From the NCBI GenBank assembly GCA_916700875.1, contig CAKAKS010000066.1:20017490-20081489 (forward strand): a stretch of DNA of 64,000 bases, written 5' to 3'. Below are positions 10,301 through 21,288 of this stretch, in pieces; positions within the stretch are counted from its first letter, which is position 1; every line of letters starts with the position of its first letter. This DNA comes from Sebastes aleutianus (taxonomy: Eukaryota > Chordata > Actinopteri > Perciformes > Sebastidae). A program made the position numbers and the translations under genes. Under the pieces are notes generated by a model, which did no database searches, was not told where the DNA came from, and saw only the letters and a list, made by a program, of their open reading frames with translations.

Positions 10301-12654
10301 ACTGACATTCTCCCAGCAGGGTGACGTAGAAGAGAAGAGAAAGTCGACCGTGTAACTGAAGGACTCGGGTTCAAACTGCTGACTTATATAAAAGGTTAAA
10401 ACCTCTCTGAAGTTTCAACACCAGCTGACCCTGCACTCTTGTCTCCCTGTGAATGTGTCACGCAAAAAAAAAAGGATTTTCATATGATAATATTAAAACA
10501 TAATTTTCATATTTTTTGCTCTTCAAAGCTTCCCTTCCGTGAAGCCGTCCTCCTCAGCGTCCTTTCTAAGCACACATACTTTCAAAAGAAAAACCCAATC
10601 TATGCATATAAATAAGCAATTAGTGGTAAGTCGAGTAGAGGTGGTGAATACTGAATCGACTTGAAAATATTGTTAAGAAGAGAATAAAGAACTCCTCGTG
10701 CGAGGAGCTGATGCTGGAGAGCCGTTCAACACATCCGGAGCCTGCTTTGTTTCATCCCCTGGGGTGAGTATCTAATATAGACACAATAAAACAGCCAGCA
10801 ATGCCCACACCACTCCTTCCACGTCCTACCACAATATTAACCTCTCTTTTTCACTCCATCCCCATCTCCCAGGTCTCATCTCTTCTTTTCTCTCAAGACT
10901 CATCTGTAGCTCAAATCATTTCCCTCCATCAGCACTATACTGTGATATACTGTAGTACTGTTCTACTCTGTTTTCAGCCCTCTCGGTCTGATTCCCCACA
11001 TCCTGAGGCACCCTCTCCACCATCAGACAGAGGTCAAAAGATCCCCAGCTGAATCTCCCAGGCTCAGTTTAGCGATTCTTTGTCTCCCGATCCGGCAGCC
11101 TCCAACTCCTCTGATCTCCGGAGATTAGAAAAGGATCCACTGGGATCATCTCTCAACCGAGGAGGGAATGGCTTCTTGTGAAGTGCTTATTGATCACCTT
11201 GTTGTGTGCACTTTCTCTCTCTCACACACACACACACACACTCTGAGCTCAAATCACACAAACAGCCCTCCAAGCTTAGAGATACAAAGCTTTACAGGAG
11301 AGCATGCACTCTTTCTCTCTCTCTCGACCAGACACTCAGGAGTGCAAACAATAGTCAACAACTCAGACATTCCTGCCTCCCTGTCTAAACAGACACATGA
11401 TGGAGCTGACGGCTGCAGGCGACAATGAAGTAAAAATGTACAAGTTATAATAAATAACACAGACTAAATAATACGCATTCTTTCCAGGTGACGCACGTGC
11501 AGCAGAAGGTGCCAGCAGGGTCTTTAATGTGAAGTGGGTCTCTCTGTTCCCACCAGGCAGCGTGCAGAGGCGGTTTCTGTCCCGCTGCCTGAGCCGTGTT
11601 AAACTAATTACTGGAGGTGTGACTGCTCAACAGACAGCCGCCACAACAGCCGACCCCCTGCACACACAGCAACACACACACACTTGCCCCTTCCAAAAAA
11701 ATGCTGGTGTCTGGAACATTATACTGCTTTTTGCACTGTATGAAAAATGCATCTGTGATGATGAATTTAAAACCAACAATGTGGTAAATAAGTGGTCAGT
11801 AAACTATGGACACAGAGAAGAAGTCATTAGTGTCAGTAATCCTTTACAAACACCTTATTAACTTCCAGTGAACACACTCCTCTTTTGTTTATTTCATCTG
11901 TCCTGCAGCATGTGGCTTTGATTGGGATGTGTGAGATTCAGATTTTTTGGTGATTATTAGAAAACTTTAAATCACTTTGACAATCTCTTATGATGCATTT
12001 TATCAATTTGCATCATGCAAAATGAACATAAAACTGTATTCCACAAAAGGTTTTAGTCTGATTTTACAACATAGTATACAGCCTTTGGTCCTAACTTTTT
12101 TATGATCAGATTTACATTCAGATAGATTCTGTTTTATTTGGATATTGCTCTGTAAAGTAAAGCTGTAATCTGTTATATATATGGACATTAGGAGAGATTC
12201 TCCCTCTCTTCCCCTCCTCCATGAGCCATTAAGGGGCAGACAGGAGAATGACGGCCCAGGAGAGAGGAGGAGAAACTCGATCCGTGCTCAGACTGCTGCA
12301 CTGCCGCTGGAGAGAGAGCCATTGTCAGGCAGCACTGCATGGGCCCAACACAAGGATCGGCCATGCAATCATTACAAAATAACTAATAAAGTATCTCTGA
12401 ATGCAACAGACTTGAAATAAAATGTTGTTAACTGTGGTAGTTTGTGCAGCAATTAGTGCGTAATTGGATAACAAAGTGCGTGAAATGACAGATTAGACAC
12501 ACGAGTTGTTGCAGTGTTTAGGAGTGTAGTTTTAGTTACCTATGTGAGCACCGCAGCAGAGAGCGATGATCAGCAGCAGCAGTGGCCGGAAGCGGCGCAC
12601 CAGAGACGGGGAGGCGAGGCGCTCAGCCCCGCAACAGCATCCGGCTCTCCCCAT
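5660..12654 (-). CDS. rgmb: Repulsive guidance molecule B (RGMB), complete, three coding exons
   Basis: GPI-anchored co-receptor that binds BMP ligands and neogenin, acting in BMP signalling, axon guidance and adhesion. Coding exons are 12654-12540, 8762-8218 and 6418-5660, giving 472 residues. Exon 1 carries the signal peptide (LLLLIIALCCGAH, residues 25-37). Exon 2 carries the Cys-rich N-terminal domain (CRIQKCTTDFVSLTSHL, then RNCSRDGPTS), a histidine-rich insert at 141-159 and the von Willebrand D-like region with the autocleavage motif GDPH at 172-175 (cut between Asp and Pro). Exon 3 completes the vWD-like domain (GRYLTMAVRIPEELA, DIYFHSCVFDLLTTGDANFT) and ends in a hydrophobic GPI signal (LALLLLCALSMALM). 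The segment CKVEGAWPLIDNDYLSVQVT and the lack of RGD fit RGMB rather than RGMA. The middle of exon 3 (residues about 320-360) is divergent from mammals. Splice junctions: ATAG|GTAACT, CTCCAG|GTCAG, AAG|GTGAGA and TATAG|ATC. Confidence 0.96.
6487..6559 (+). repeat. LINE 3'-tail-like sequence with (GGAT)n
   Basis: CCGCGACCCCGAATGGGATAAGCAG followed by a short (GGAT)n run is the familiar tail of a widespread fish non-LTR element; identified from memory. Confidence 0.55.
6630..6978. mobile_element. hAT-like MITE, degenerate
   Basis: Ends TAGAGCTGCAACAATTAATC and, inverted, TAGGGCTGCAACTATTGATC. Flanks GAGATGAG and GAGATAAA agree at 6 of 8 bases, fitting an aged 8-bp target duplication. A second partial copy of the left end starts at 6659. 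No transposase. Confidence 0.65.
8218..8762 (-). CDS. rgmb: RGMB coding exon 2 (Cys-rich domain, His-rich insert, GDPH)
   Basis: 545 bp between a CTCTCCAG acceptor and an AAG|GTGAGA donor. Encodes residues 39-220, including nine or more cysteines and the self-cleaving FGDPHLRTF motif. Confidence 0.96.
8763..12539 (-). other. RGMB intron 1
   Basis: 3.8 kb. Contains short GA and CA tracts (9570-9600, 9684-9699, 10066-10078, 11219-11242) and a small palindrome CTCCTCGTGCGAGGAG at 10692-10707. No exon or intact transposon is seen. Confidence 0.75.
12540..12654 (-). CDS. rgmb: RGMB coding exon 1 (signal peptide)
   Basis: 38 residues plus one base. The start ATG at 12654 has purine at -3 and G at +4. 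The hydrophobic core is followed by a donor at 12539, and the split Gly codon joins to QCQVATPQCRIQKC in exon 2. Confidence 0.88.
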
Positions 12655-12664
12655 CCCCGTCCAT
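12623..12664 (-). CDS. Upstream ORF overlapping the RGMB start codon
   Basis: ATG at 12664 opens a 13-codon ORF out of frame with RGMB, ending TGA at 12625-12623, 29 bases past the RGMB ATG. Its context is weaker (T at -3) than that of the main start. If transcribed, it could tune RGMB translation. Confidence 0.4.
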   Translation of the reverse strand: MDGDGESRMLLRG

Positions 12665-13200
12665 GCAGGGCCAGGAGGGGAGAGTGGACAGACCTCCAAA
12701 GGAAGGGCGAGGACGGCTGGTGTCCAGCAGGCCTTCTTCTCACTTCTTCTCCTTCTTCTTCTCCTTCTTCTTCTGCCTCTTCTTCCTCACTCTTCTCTCC
12801 TTCCTCTCCTCCTCGGGTGCGCAGGGGCATTAAAACACAGCTGCTGCTCCGCGGAATGCAGGGCGGAGGGAGGGGGTCGAAAGGCAAAGAGAGAGAGAGG
12901 AGGAAAACAAAGTGCAAAGGAGAAGAAGTCACTCCGACGACACTTTTACTTTCTCCCTGTACAAATCCTTTACACCCCCACGTGATTTCTTTCTCCTTGT
13001 GTTGGGATCTCTCCGTGCTCTCCTCTCCTCTCCGTCCCAAACACGCACAATCACATCTCTCTCTTCCTCACCATGCAGGCCGGGCTTTCTCCTCCACTCC
13101 TCCCCTTTCACTTTCTCCTCCTCCTCCTCCTCTGCTCCTCCAACAAATCAATAGAGAATCAACCAAACCCTGCTGGCGGAAAACCCGCCTACCACCACTC
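12655..13200 (-). promoter_or_regulatory. RGMB 5'UTR/promoter region
   Basis: GC-rich near the start codon, then pyrimidine-rich on the plus strand with CTT/CTC repeats at 12735-12800 (purine GAA/GAG on the RGMB strand). It is bounded by the long GA tract. The transcription start is not identifiable. Confidence 0.45.
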
Positions 13201-13351
13201 TCACTCAGAGAGAGAGAGAGAGAAAGAGAAGGAGAGAGAGAAGGAGAGAGAAAGGGAGAGAGAGACAGAAAGAAAGAGAGAGAGAGAGAGAGAGACAGAG
13301 AGACATAGAGAGAGAGAGAGAGAGAGAAGGAGAGAGAGGGAGAGAGAGAGG

Positions 13352-13394
<43 letters not shown>

Positions 13395-13434
13395 AGAGAG
13401 AGAGACAGAGACAGAGACAGACAGAAAGAGAGAA

Positions 13435-13465
<31 letters not shown>

Positions 13466-13470
13466 CAGAA

Positions 13471-13508
<38 letters not shown>
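13201..13508. repeat. (GA)n-rich purine tract, about 308 bp
   Basis: Nearly pure AG dinucleotide repeat with interruptions (GACAGA, GAAAGA), including an internal duplicated block (13407-13438 against 13449-13480). It lies about 550-850 bp upstream of the RGMB start codon. The long Ser/Leu or Arg/Glu ORFs across it are repeat artefacts. Confidence 0.95.
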
Positions 13509-13509
<1 letters not shown>

Positions 13510-15624
13510 AGCCTGCAAAATAATGAAGAGGTTGGAGATAAAAGTTGTAAAACGTTGGTAAGATGCCATTAAATCACTGTGTACCGAAGAGAATAATGGG
13601 TTTCCGATGTAGTGCTGCCAAGGTATTTTATTTGGCAGAGTGAAGTCACAAACCTAGATTTCTTTATGTGTTTTCTTTCCTTGACAACTTAATAATAGGC
13701 TAATATTACTAATAATGATAATAATAATAACTAACTAATAACTAACACTACCCCTTCTATTACTACTGCTACTAATAATAATAATCATCATAATATCAAT
13801 ATCAATAATATGAACATAAATAATAGTAATCCCTCCACCTGAACAACAACAGGAAACATTAGTTGCCTGGGAAAGGAGCTGTTATAGACAATAAGGTGTG
13901 GTGAGAACCACCAGTGGTATGTAAATTAGTTTTAAAGCTAGTGGCCTATATTCAGACAGATAAATAACACACACTGTCATGAATTAGTTTTTTTGTGAAT
14001 TTGTTTGTTACATAAAAAAATAAAGAATATCTGCATCGTCCAGGTCATAATACAATATGATTATATTTTATGTCCAGAGCAGAAGTTTGACTGTATGACA
14101 ATGAAGTCTTTTTCTGATAGCATGTAATGCAGTCTAGCATTGTAAATACATGCAAATATATATATATATATAATATGTATATAACTGTGTTTTTTTTACA
14201 GTGAATTTTCTGCAAAAACAAGCCAAAGAAACCATAAAGGTGTATCAGAACTCTTATTTTTTCATTGTAAATTAAACACCTTTTTTCTATTTATTTTAGA
14301 TGCACATGTTGATCTTGAAATTATCGCACCAAAAAATACAATACAAACATATTAAAAACAAAATATTACCATAATACGAAGAGTTTATGATGACTTTTCA
14401 TACTCATCATAACTGAGTACAGGACGAGTTTCCCTCATTGATTTTAATCTGCTTCTTTGACCAAATGAGCTGCAAATCCTTTGTGGGAGAAATGCTATTA
14501 AATGGTGGAGAGTGGCTGACTCATGTTTGATTGATTGTTTTCTGTTTTCTGATGAAACCCTCACACACTTTTACCTTTATTCCAAATAATGATGTTGCAG
14601 TTGGAGGGAGTTTGTGCGCCAGCCTTCCCTCTGTGGATTTCTTGCATCTCTGCTTACTTTACTGGCAAATAGCACACAATAGAGAGCAGAAACCCAACAG
14701 AACACAATGTGAAGGGAGCACCTTTGTGACACAAAGCAGTCCGGACATAACAATAGCACACGCACGCCAAGCTGTTGAAACTGTAACAGTCGTAAATCTG
14801 AACAGTCTAAAGAACAAACTAGCACAAGGTACAAGGTGAGCAGCCAACATAAACACCCACAGGTGATAATGACAAGACACAGCATACTCAGCTTTATATG
14901 CAAAACAGCTTATCGCTATTGCTCCCTCCATACTGCCATAATTAATAAATAAATAACTTCACAGCCACTTTCTGGAGGCTGTTGAAACGCGTTTTAATAC
15001 TTTTTATTGCAACGATTTTGAACGTGTTCCAAACTCCCTTTTTCAACTAAAGGTTATGGAGTTGGATGGGCTTCAAAGAAAGCGCCGAAGCATCTACATA
15101 GATAATGTTTAGTGTGCACATCTACACTGTGTTTGTTCTTTTAATGCTCAGTCTGTATTCTTTCAAGAGAGTAAGTAAGTCGAAGGCGTGCATGTGTTTG
15201 TGCAGAGCTGTAATCCTCGGCTGCATTCTGCCAGACTGTGCCACGCCGGCTTAACTTGTGTTTGCATATGTACAGTATGTGCATATGTGTGAATATATGT
15301 GTGTGTGTGTGTGTTTCCATAACCAAACAGAGCTTCTCTGTGGCTGATATTTTATGTGCCGTGTGTCACAGCCGGATGGTTTCACTCTAACATGACTCAC
15401 CTATGTACACTCACATCACTGCTGGCCATAAGTTTGGTCATGGCCGCTCGTTCCCCACTGATTGTGTCAGTAAAATAAACACACACGGTCACTATAAAGC
15501 TCATGAGGATTTGACGGTAAGTGTGGCCATGAGGAGATGATGTGTGCAATTCAAACAGGCTCTGATATTAGATTATATTGGCTTCCTGTTTGTGCCAGAA
15601 GCCTCTGATCTCACCAATGAGGAA

Positions 15625-15626
<2 letters not shown>
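13510..15626. other. Intergenic, AT-rich, no gene
   Basis: Contains an interrupted ATA/AAT-rich stretch (13690-13830), a short (TA)n at 14157-14172 and (TG)n at 15299-15312. No coding exon or recognisable transposon. Confidence 0.6.
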
Positions 15627-15698
<72 letters not shown>

Positions 15699-15715
15699 GT
15701 GTGTGTGTGTGTGCG
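15627..15715. repeat. (TG)n microsatellite, about 89 bp
   Basis: Almost perfect TG repeat, the longest in the window, with two GCG interruptions near its 3' end. Confidence 0.97.
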
Positions 15716-15825
15716 TGAGTCAGTAAATCTTGTATTACAGTGTGTACAGTGTGTATAGTTTGTGCTTTTAAAGTAGACCTGGAAGAGGTAAACAAAACAA
15801 AGACAGGTGACAAATAAAGGAAAGT

Positions 15826-16140
15826 TTTAAGTTACTTGTACTTTACTCGAGTATTATACTACCGGTATTACCATTTTGACGCTACTTTATAGGCTACTTC
15901 TACTCCACTACATTAAGGTAAATGTTGCATTTACTACTTCACTACATTTATTTGACAGCTATAGTTACTGGTTCCTTTTTAGATTAATGACCAGTTTGTA
16001 AAACTGTAATGGAGTAAATGTTGTACTACTTAAGTCAAAAAATAAGTCCACATCTTCCCGCTATCTCTCTACTGCCCACTATCAAATAAAAGGCACAAAA
16101 TGCCCTAAAATAATTTTAAAAAGTGCTCTGTCCACCACTG
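15826..16140. mobile_element. Fragment of the CAGTGGTGGA-ended DNA transposon family
   Basis: ACTTGTACTTTACTCGAGTA and ACATTTATTTGACAGCTATA are hallmarks of a widespread teleost element. The right end TCCACCACTG lies at 16131-16140; the left terminus is missing. Confidence 0.6.
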
Positions 16141-16520
16141 TTGATAACAATTAAAATGCTGTGAATCATATGATCAAGGTTTCACAGCCACCAAATCTCA
16201 ATCCAATTAAACACCTATGAGAGATTTGGGACCAACGTGTTAAACAGCGTCTCCACCACCATCATCAAACACCAAATGAGGAAATATCTTTTAGAAGTGT
16301 TCACCCCTCGAGGTCCAGAGGCGTGTGGAGAGTTTATGCTAAGGAGCTCATGGTGGCCCAACACCATTCTAAGACATTTTATGCTTGTTTTTCCCTTAAA
16401 GGTGCTAAAAGCGAGATTGGGAGCATTACTATTGCCTCCACACGGCTCTCAATATCGCCACCGGAGGATGGGTGCTATGCCCCCTGTGACAACGCTCACA
16501 TGCACTAAAAGCATGCACGG
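16141..16520. mobile_element. Degenerate DNA-transposon-like repeat fragment
   Basis: Adjacent to the previous element. Segments such as CCAATTAAACACCTATGAGA and GGTGGCCCAACACCATTCTA recall the 3' part of a common fish transposon. Reading frames are broken, so no protein is annotated. Confidence 0.4.
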
Positions 16521-17050
16521 CCGGCCTGGCAATGTCGACAAAGCACAGAGAAGCTCAGATTACAACTCACGCAGAAGTAACTTCATTCTCTGCTCAGGTA
16601 GACATTACTCCTCTATATCTTTACATAGCAAATAACTGTCTGCTGCTTTATTAATGCTCTGGATATCATATAGAAGAACTTTAATTTGACACCCAGCTGT
16701 GCATCAAATATTGGGATGGAAATGAAACAAGCAGCGTTTTGTAAATTAAAACTGTCTCTCGGACTGCCCCCCCTCTGCAGGATGATGCACACAAGGTGAA
16801 CATTTCATTTATGCAAACACTCCCAACACAGATTGGTTAATTCAATTACATGAGTGCATATGGTGCTATTCATCATGACTAATTTCATATTTCATTCCAA
16901 TCACACATCCGCCTACATAGACACACGCCAACCTGGATAACACATGACCCTATTCATGGAGTTTAATTCTATATTTCATACTAATTTATTTAATCAATTA
17001 CACCACAGCTGAGACCTGGGAGCAGAGGACGCTGGAGCTGACTCACCCCC
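16520..17050. other. Non-repetitive AT-rich intergenic block
   Basis: No gene seen. 16680-16990 is non-repetitive with several ATTA/TAAT cores and could be a conserved non-coding element; see findings. Confidence 0.35.
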
Positions 17051-17054
17051 CTCC

Positions 17055-17069
17055 ACACACACACACACA

Positions 17070-17104
<35 letters not shown>

Positions 17105-17133
17105 ACACGCACACACACACACACACACACACG
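17055..17133. repeat. (CA)n microsatellite
   Basis: CA repeat interrupted three times by GTACAC-type units. Confidence 0.95.
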
Positions 17134-17494
17134 TACATCTCTACAGAGCTGCCTATCACACATGCATTCACACACTGCGCCTCAGGCACAAAGACAGCCT
17201 GTCTCTGAACGTCCAGCTTGTCTTCACCTCCACACCTCTGCCTCCCATCTCCACTTCTACCTCTCTCCACCTCCCCCTCTCACCCCGACGCCAAACAGAC
17301 CATCATTCAACAAATGGCTCTCGCAACTCCATGCACACCTGTGTATGCATGTGTGAGTGTGTAAGTGTTGAGAGTTTTGCATTGTTGCAAACATGTCACA
17401 AGGCTGTGCTTAAAGGAAAGGTAAGACGTTGCAATGAATCTCTACTTATCTGTCACACACACACACACACACCTACACACACACACACACAGGA

Positions 17495-18110
17495 AGTGGT
17501 GGAAGAAGTGCAAAATCTGTATTAATTTGTAAGAGAAAAAAACTAAACCTGTTGGTGCAGTAAGAGTATTTCAACCTGGCTTTAGTTCAAAATGAACTTG
17601 TCAAAAGAACAGAAAGTATTCTGAAACAATTAAAGCGCATTGCAGCAATTGAATTATATAGCAAATAGAAAATACTTGAAACAAACTAAGATGTATTAAC
17701 AACCATCTACAAGTTTCCTACCAGGGACAATGCACACTGATCAACATCACTGTAAATGTGCCAGTGTTAACCAAATGGCTAATTTTCAACTGTTGTCCTT
17801 TGGCCTGATGTTAAAATTGTCCATTAAAATAACAGATAAATATAAAATTAGAACAGGAGTAAGCAAAACATGCTGAGCAGGATAAAATAAATGTAATAAA
17901 GAATTTTTTTTGCATGTAACAAATGCATCATAATTTCAAAGGGGATGGTATTTTGTATGAAAACTCATACAGTAATTGGTAAAGTAACTAACTACAATTA
18001 TTAAAATGGGAGTAAAAGTTCAATATTTCAGTGGAGTATAACTATAAAGTAGCATGAAATGGAAAATACACAGTACTTGAGTAAATGTACTCAGTTACAT
18101 TCCACCACTG
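17495..18110. mobile_element. CAGTGGTGGA-ended DNA transposon, non-autonomous, near full length
   Basis: Left end AGTGGTGGA at 17495-17503 and right end TCCACCACT at 18101-18109 are inverted repeats. The right part contains GTACTTGAGTAAATGTACTC, typical of the family. It is AT-rich with no transposase. The target duplication is unclear because it sits in (CA)n. Confidence 0.55.
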
Positions 18111-18845
18111 CACACATATCCAGTTCTTCTCTTTCACTCGTTCTCCGTGCCAGCCACCACAACACACACACACACACCCCATACCTGACTCACTGATGGG
18201 TGGTAAAGGTAAGCGGGGACTGCAGGTGTGTGTGTGTTTATATTCCTGATGTGAGACGATAACACAAAAGATAAAATCCAGGTATCAAAGCCTCTTGTAA
18301 TGCGAGTGGAAACCCAATCCCATAATAGCCTGTTTGATAGCTGTTCCACTCCCCGGCCAAACTCATGTTGTGTTTCACTTGAGTTGGCCTTATCAGACCT
18401 CCTGTGTCTGCACATTCACTCCACTGTTACAAAGAGAAGAGGCTGAGGCTGCTTTCAGGTACAAAAAGTGTCAGAGTGGGAAGGCGAGATCTCGGGGTCA
18501 GTTTATCTTTTGAAATGCTGAAGAGAAACGAAGCGTCGTCACAGAGCTCAGATCAGCGGGAGAGGATTCCAGAGAGGGAGAGATTATCACATTGATCCTT
18601 CTCTCCTTACACCCTCAGCCCCGCTCCCTTTTCCCCAGACCGGCCCGCTGATGTGCATTGATTGAAAACTGACGTAAAGACAAAATACTATCATGACACT
18701 GCAGTTGAAAATAGAAACAGAGGAGAGAAAATAGAACACATACTAATCATGATTATTGTGCTTTCTGTTCTGGTGCTCCAAACACACTCTCCTTCCTCTC
18801 TTCTCCCGCTTCTTCCTCCTCTTATTACCACTGTTTGTCTTTTAT

Positions 18846-19165
18846 AAATACATAAGTGGAAAGTATCTACAGTATGTGTGTTTACTCCACTACTGTAACT
18901 GAGTACAGTTTTGAGATACTTGTACATTTTTATGCTACTTTATACTTCCTCTTTTTCTCCTAGGACTATTGACCTCACAGATTAGATTACATACAAAACC
19001 ATGATCATCTTGTAAAATACGATGCATTGTTATGGATTAATAACTCAACTATATACACTCAGTCACCATTTTATTAGGTACACCTGACTTTTACTTGTAA
19101 AGAAGAATTTTTACATTGTGGTATTATTACATTTACTTGAGAAAAGGATTTGAATGTCAGAGCCA
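18846..19165. mobile_element. Third copy of the CAGTGGTGGA family, broken, with a nested repeat scrap
   Basis: ACTCCACTACTGTAACTGAG and TACATTGTGGTATTATTACA match the family. Inside, at about 19057-19087, sits CACCATTTTATTAGGTACAC, the start of a different common fish repeat. Confidence 0.5.
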
Positions 19166-19471
19166 CTTTCCTGTTTTAGCTGGACAACGTAGGATTTCTT
19201 GGGGTTAAAAGACACATACTGGTATTGAAAAGTGAATTATTTGCCACAAGGGTGTAACAAGTCAACGGGGAAGAAATCCGAAATAAACAAGTACGACCCA
19301 TTTGACATAACATACATTATTTTTCTACCATCTCTTCGTCGTCTTTATCTTTACCCTCTCCCTCTTCATTTCCCTCATGTATCATTTCATCCTTTGTGTA
19401 AGAACATCTGAAGCACACACAGCTGCATCAGACGGCGCAGTGACAACGAAGCCTCTGTTTTCTCAGGGCCA

Positions 19472-19502
<31 letters not shown>

Positions 19503-20097
19503 GAGCAGTAGGAAGGAAGCAGCTGAAGGATGTAATAGGGCAGATGAGGATCATGGGGTTGCAGTTTGGTTTGGGTCAGGGTGAATGTTTGGCAGTTGTG
19601 AGACAAAGACGCGCTATTAAAACTGCTCCCTTCTCGCCTCCAGCTCGCTCTGCAGTGAAACTTGTTTTGTCAGTCAACTTGCCAACTAACATCGAGTTAA
19701 ATAAGCGGAAGCCTTGTGATTCTGTCAACACTCCTTCTGGGACAAGAGGCGTCTTTCTGTGTATACTTGAGTGCATAACTTCCAAAAACTGGGACATTTT
19801 CAAGCCTGTACATCTGATCAAGGTCTGATCATCTGATAATTGTTCATCTAGTTTGACGCTGCTTTCTCTGCCTCTACTTTGATCACATTATACACACATC
19901 TCCCTTTCTGTTTTTCTGTCTCACACACAAGCAGGTTACTTTGTTAATGGGCTGTGTTTTCCACACATGCGAACACATTTACACACACACACACACACTC
20001 ATGCTTCACAGATATTTTGAGTCTTGCGGCTACAGATGGTCAGCGGCATCTCCTGCTGAGCCATCCACATCCTCCAGTGGTAAACACAACCCCCAAA

Positions 20098-20112
20098 CAC
20101 ACGCACATGCAC

Positions 20113-20170
<58 letters not shown>
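20098..20170. repeat. Compound (CA)n(GA)n microsatellite
   Basis: CA repeat passing directly into (GA)n. Confidence 0.95.
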
Positions 20171-20175
<5 letters not shown>

Positions 20176-21212
20176 AAAGGTATGAGCATCTATAAATCAC
20201 TCACACTCCGGAGCCATATGCTCATACCTGTCTTTGAGGAGGAAGCCCAAACACAGGTGAGCCTCTCACATTCCAGCAGCCTGCAACCTGACAGGAGAGA
20301 GAGAGAGAGAGCGTGTAGGTGTGTGTGTGTGTGAGAGAGAGAGCCATGTTCCCATTAAAATGCACAAATTTTAACCGCAATCGTCAAAAGAAAATGCAAA
20401 TTTACGTTTCGATCCACTACTGTTATGCAAATATGAGGAGTTGGATCATCGAGATAAACAGTAGGTGGGGCTAATTCTCCAGTCAGGTGCCAATAAACCA
20501 TTGCAGAAGAAAAGGATGCAACAAAAGGTCGTAATTAAAAGAGAGTCATGTCTAGAAGGTAACCCGCAGATGGCGAAAACTCGGTAAAACTTGCAAAAAG
20601 TCTCGCGAGACTCGCTGCCCGATAACCTATCCTAACTTAACCATTTGAGGTCAACACCTTCTAGCCATAACCTTAAAAGAGCGACAGTCAAACCTCAAAC
20701 TGTGTAAAAAAAAGAATGTAGAAAGCGCGATGGAAATAAGGCATTTATCTTTGCTTCATGAATTTTTGAGGAACGTTACAGTTTCCTCATCACTCCACAC
20801 AGATCTGATGTTTTTGTCTGCTGCCATTTTTCATCTCTTCAGTGGACGCCACATGCTTTGTGTACCTCGTGATGAATTTGCCAAGTCTGTCTCCATTGCA
20901 CTTTCTCGCTTTTATTGATACACTAACTTCTCTGACTCAGCCAAGCGTAAACATGTTTTGCAATATTTTGTGTTTGTTTTTTTCAGGGGGGTTTTATGCG
21001 TAAATTGAAAATGTGCTGAAAAACAGGTGGATAGAAACACACCTATTGAGAGCGAGAGAGAGCTCACCACTCGTCTCTCCCTCTCCCACATCCAGCTGTG
21101 AGTGCCTCCCCCTCTTCTCCTCCCCCTCTCCTCCCCTCTCTTCCCCTTGGGATAGAGTGCTCACAGAGTGGCAGATGGGTGGAATGCATAATACATAGAC
21201 TATTTGGGGGGC

Positions 21213-21288
21213 TGGGTGTGTGTGTGTGTATGTGTGTGTGTGTGTGTGTGCGTGTGTGTGTGTACGTGTGTGTGTCTGTGTGTGTGTA
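21213..21288. repeat. (TG)n microsatellite, interrupted
   Basis: TG repeat with TATG, TGCG and TACG interruptions. Confidence 0.93.

Noticed and set aside
10692..10707. Short perfect palindrome CTCCTCGTGCGAGGAG
   Set aside because: Too short to be more than chance in a 3.8-kb intron; no companion features.
12566..13040. Overlapping open frames on both strands around RGMB exon 1
   Set aside because: Only the minus-strand frame starting at 12654 gives a signal peptide that splices in frame to RGMB exon 2; the others are GC/CT-rich artefacts.
13068..13569. Long open frames rich in Ser/Leu or Arg/Glu on both strands
   Set aside because: They are translations of the (GA)n tract; no splice, homology or codon pattern supports them.
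16237..16635. 132-codon open frame
   Set aside because: It lies in a degenerate transposon-like repeat with frames broken relative to the related elements; no intact protein.
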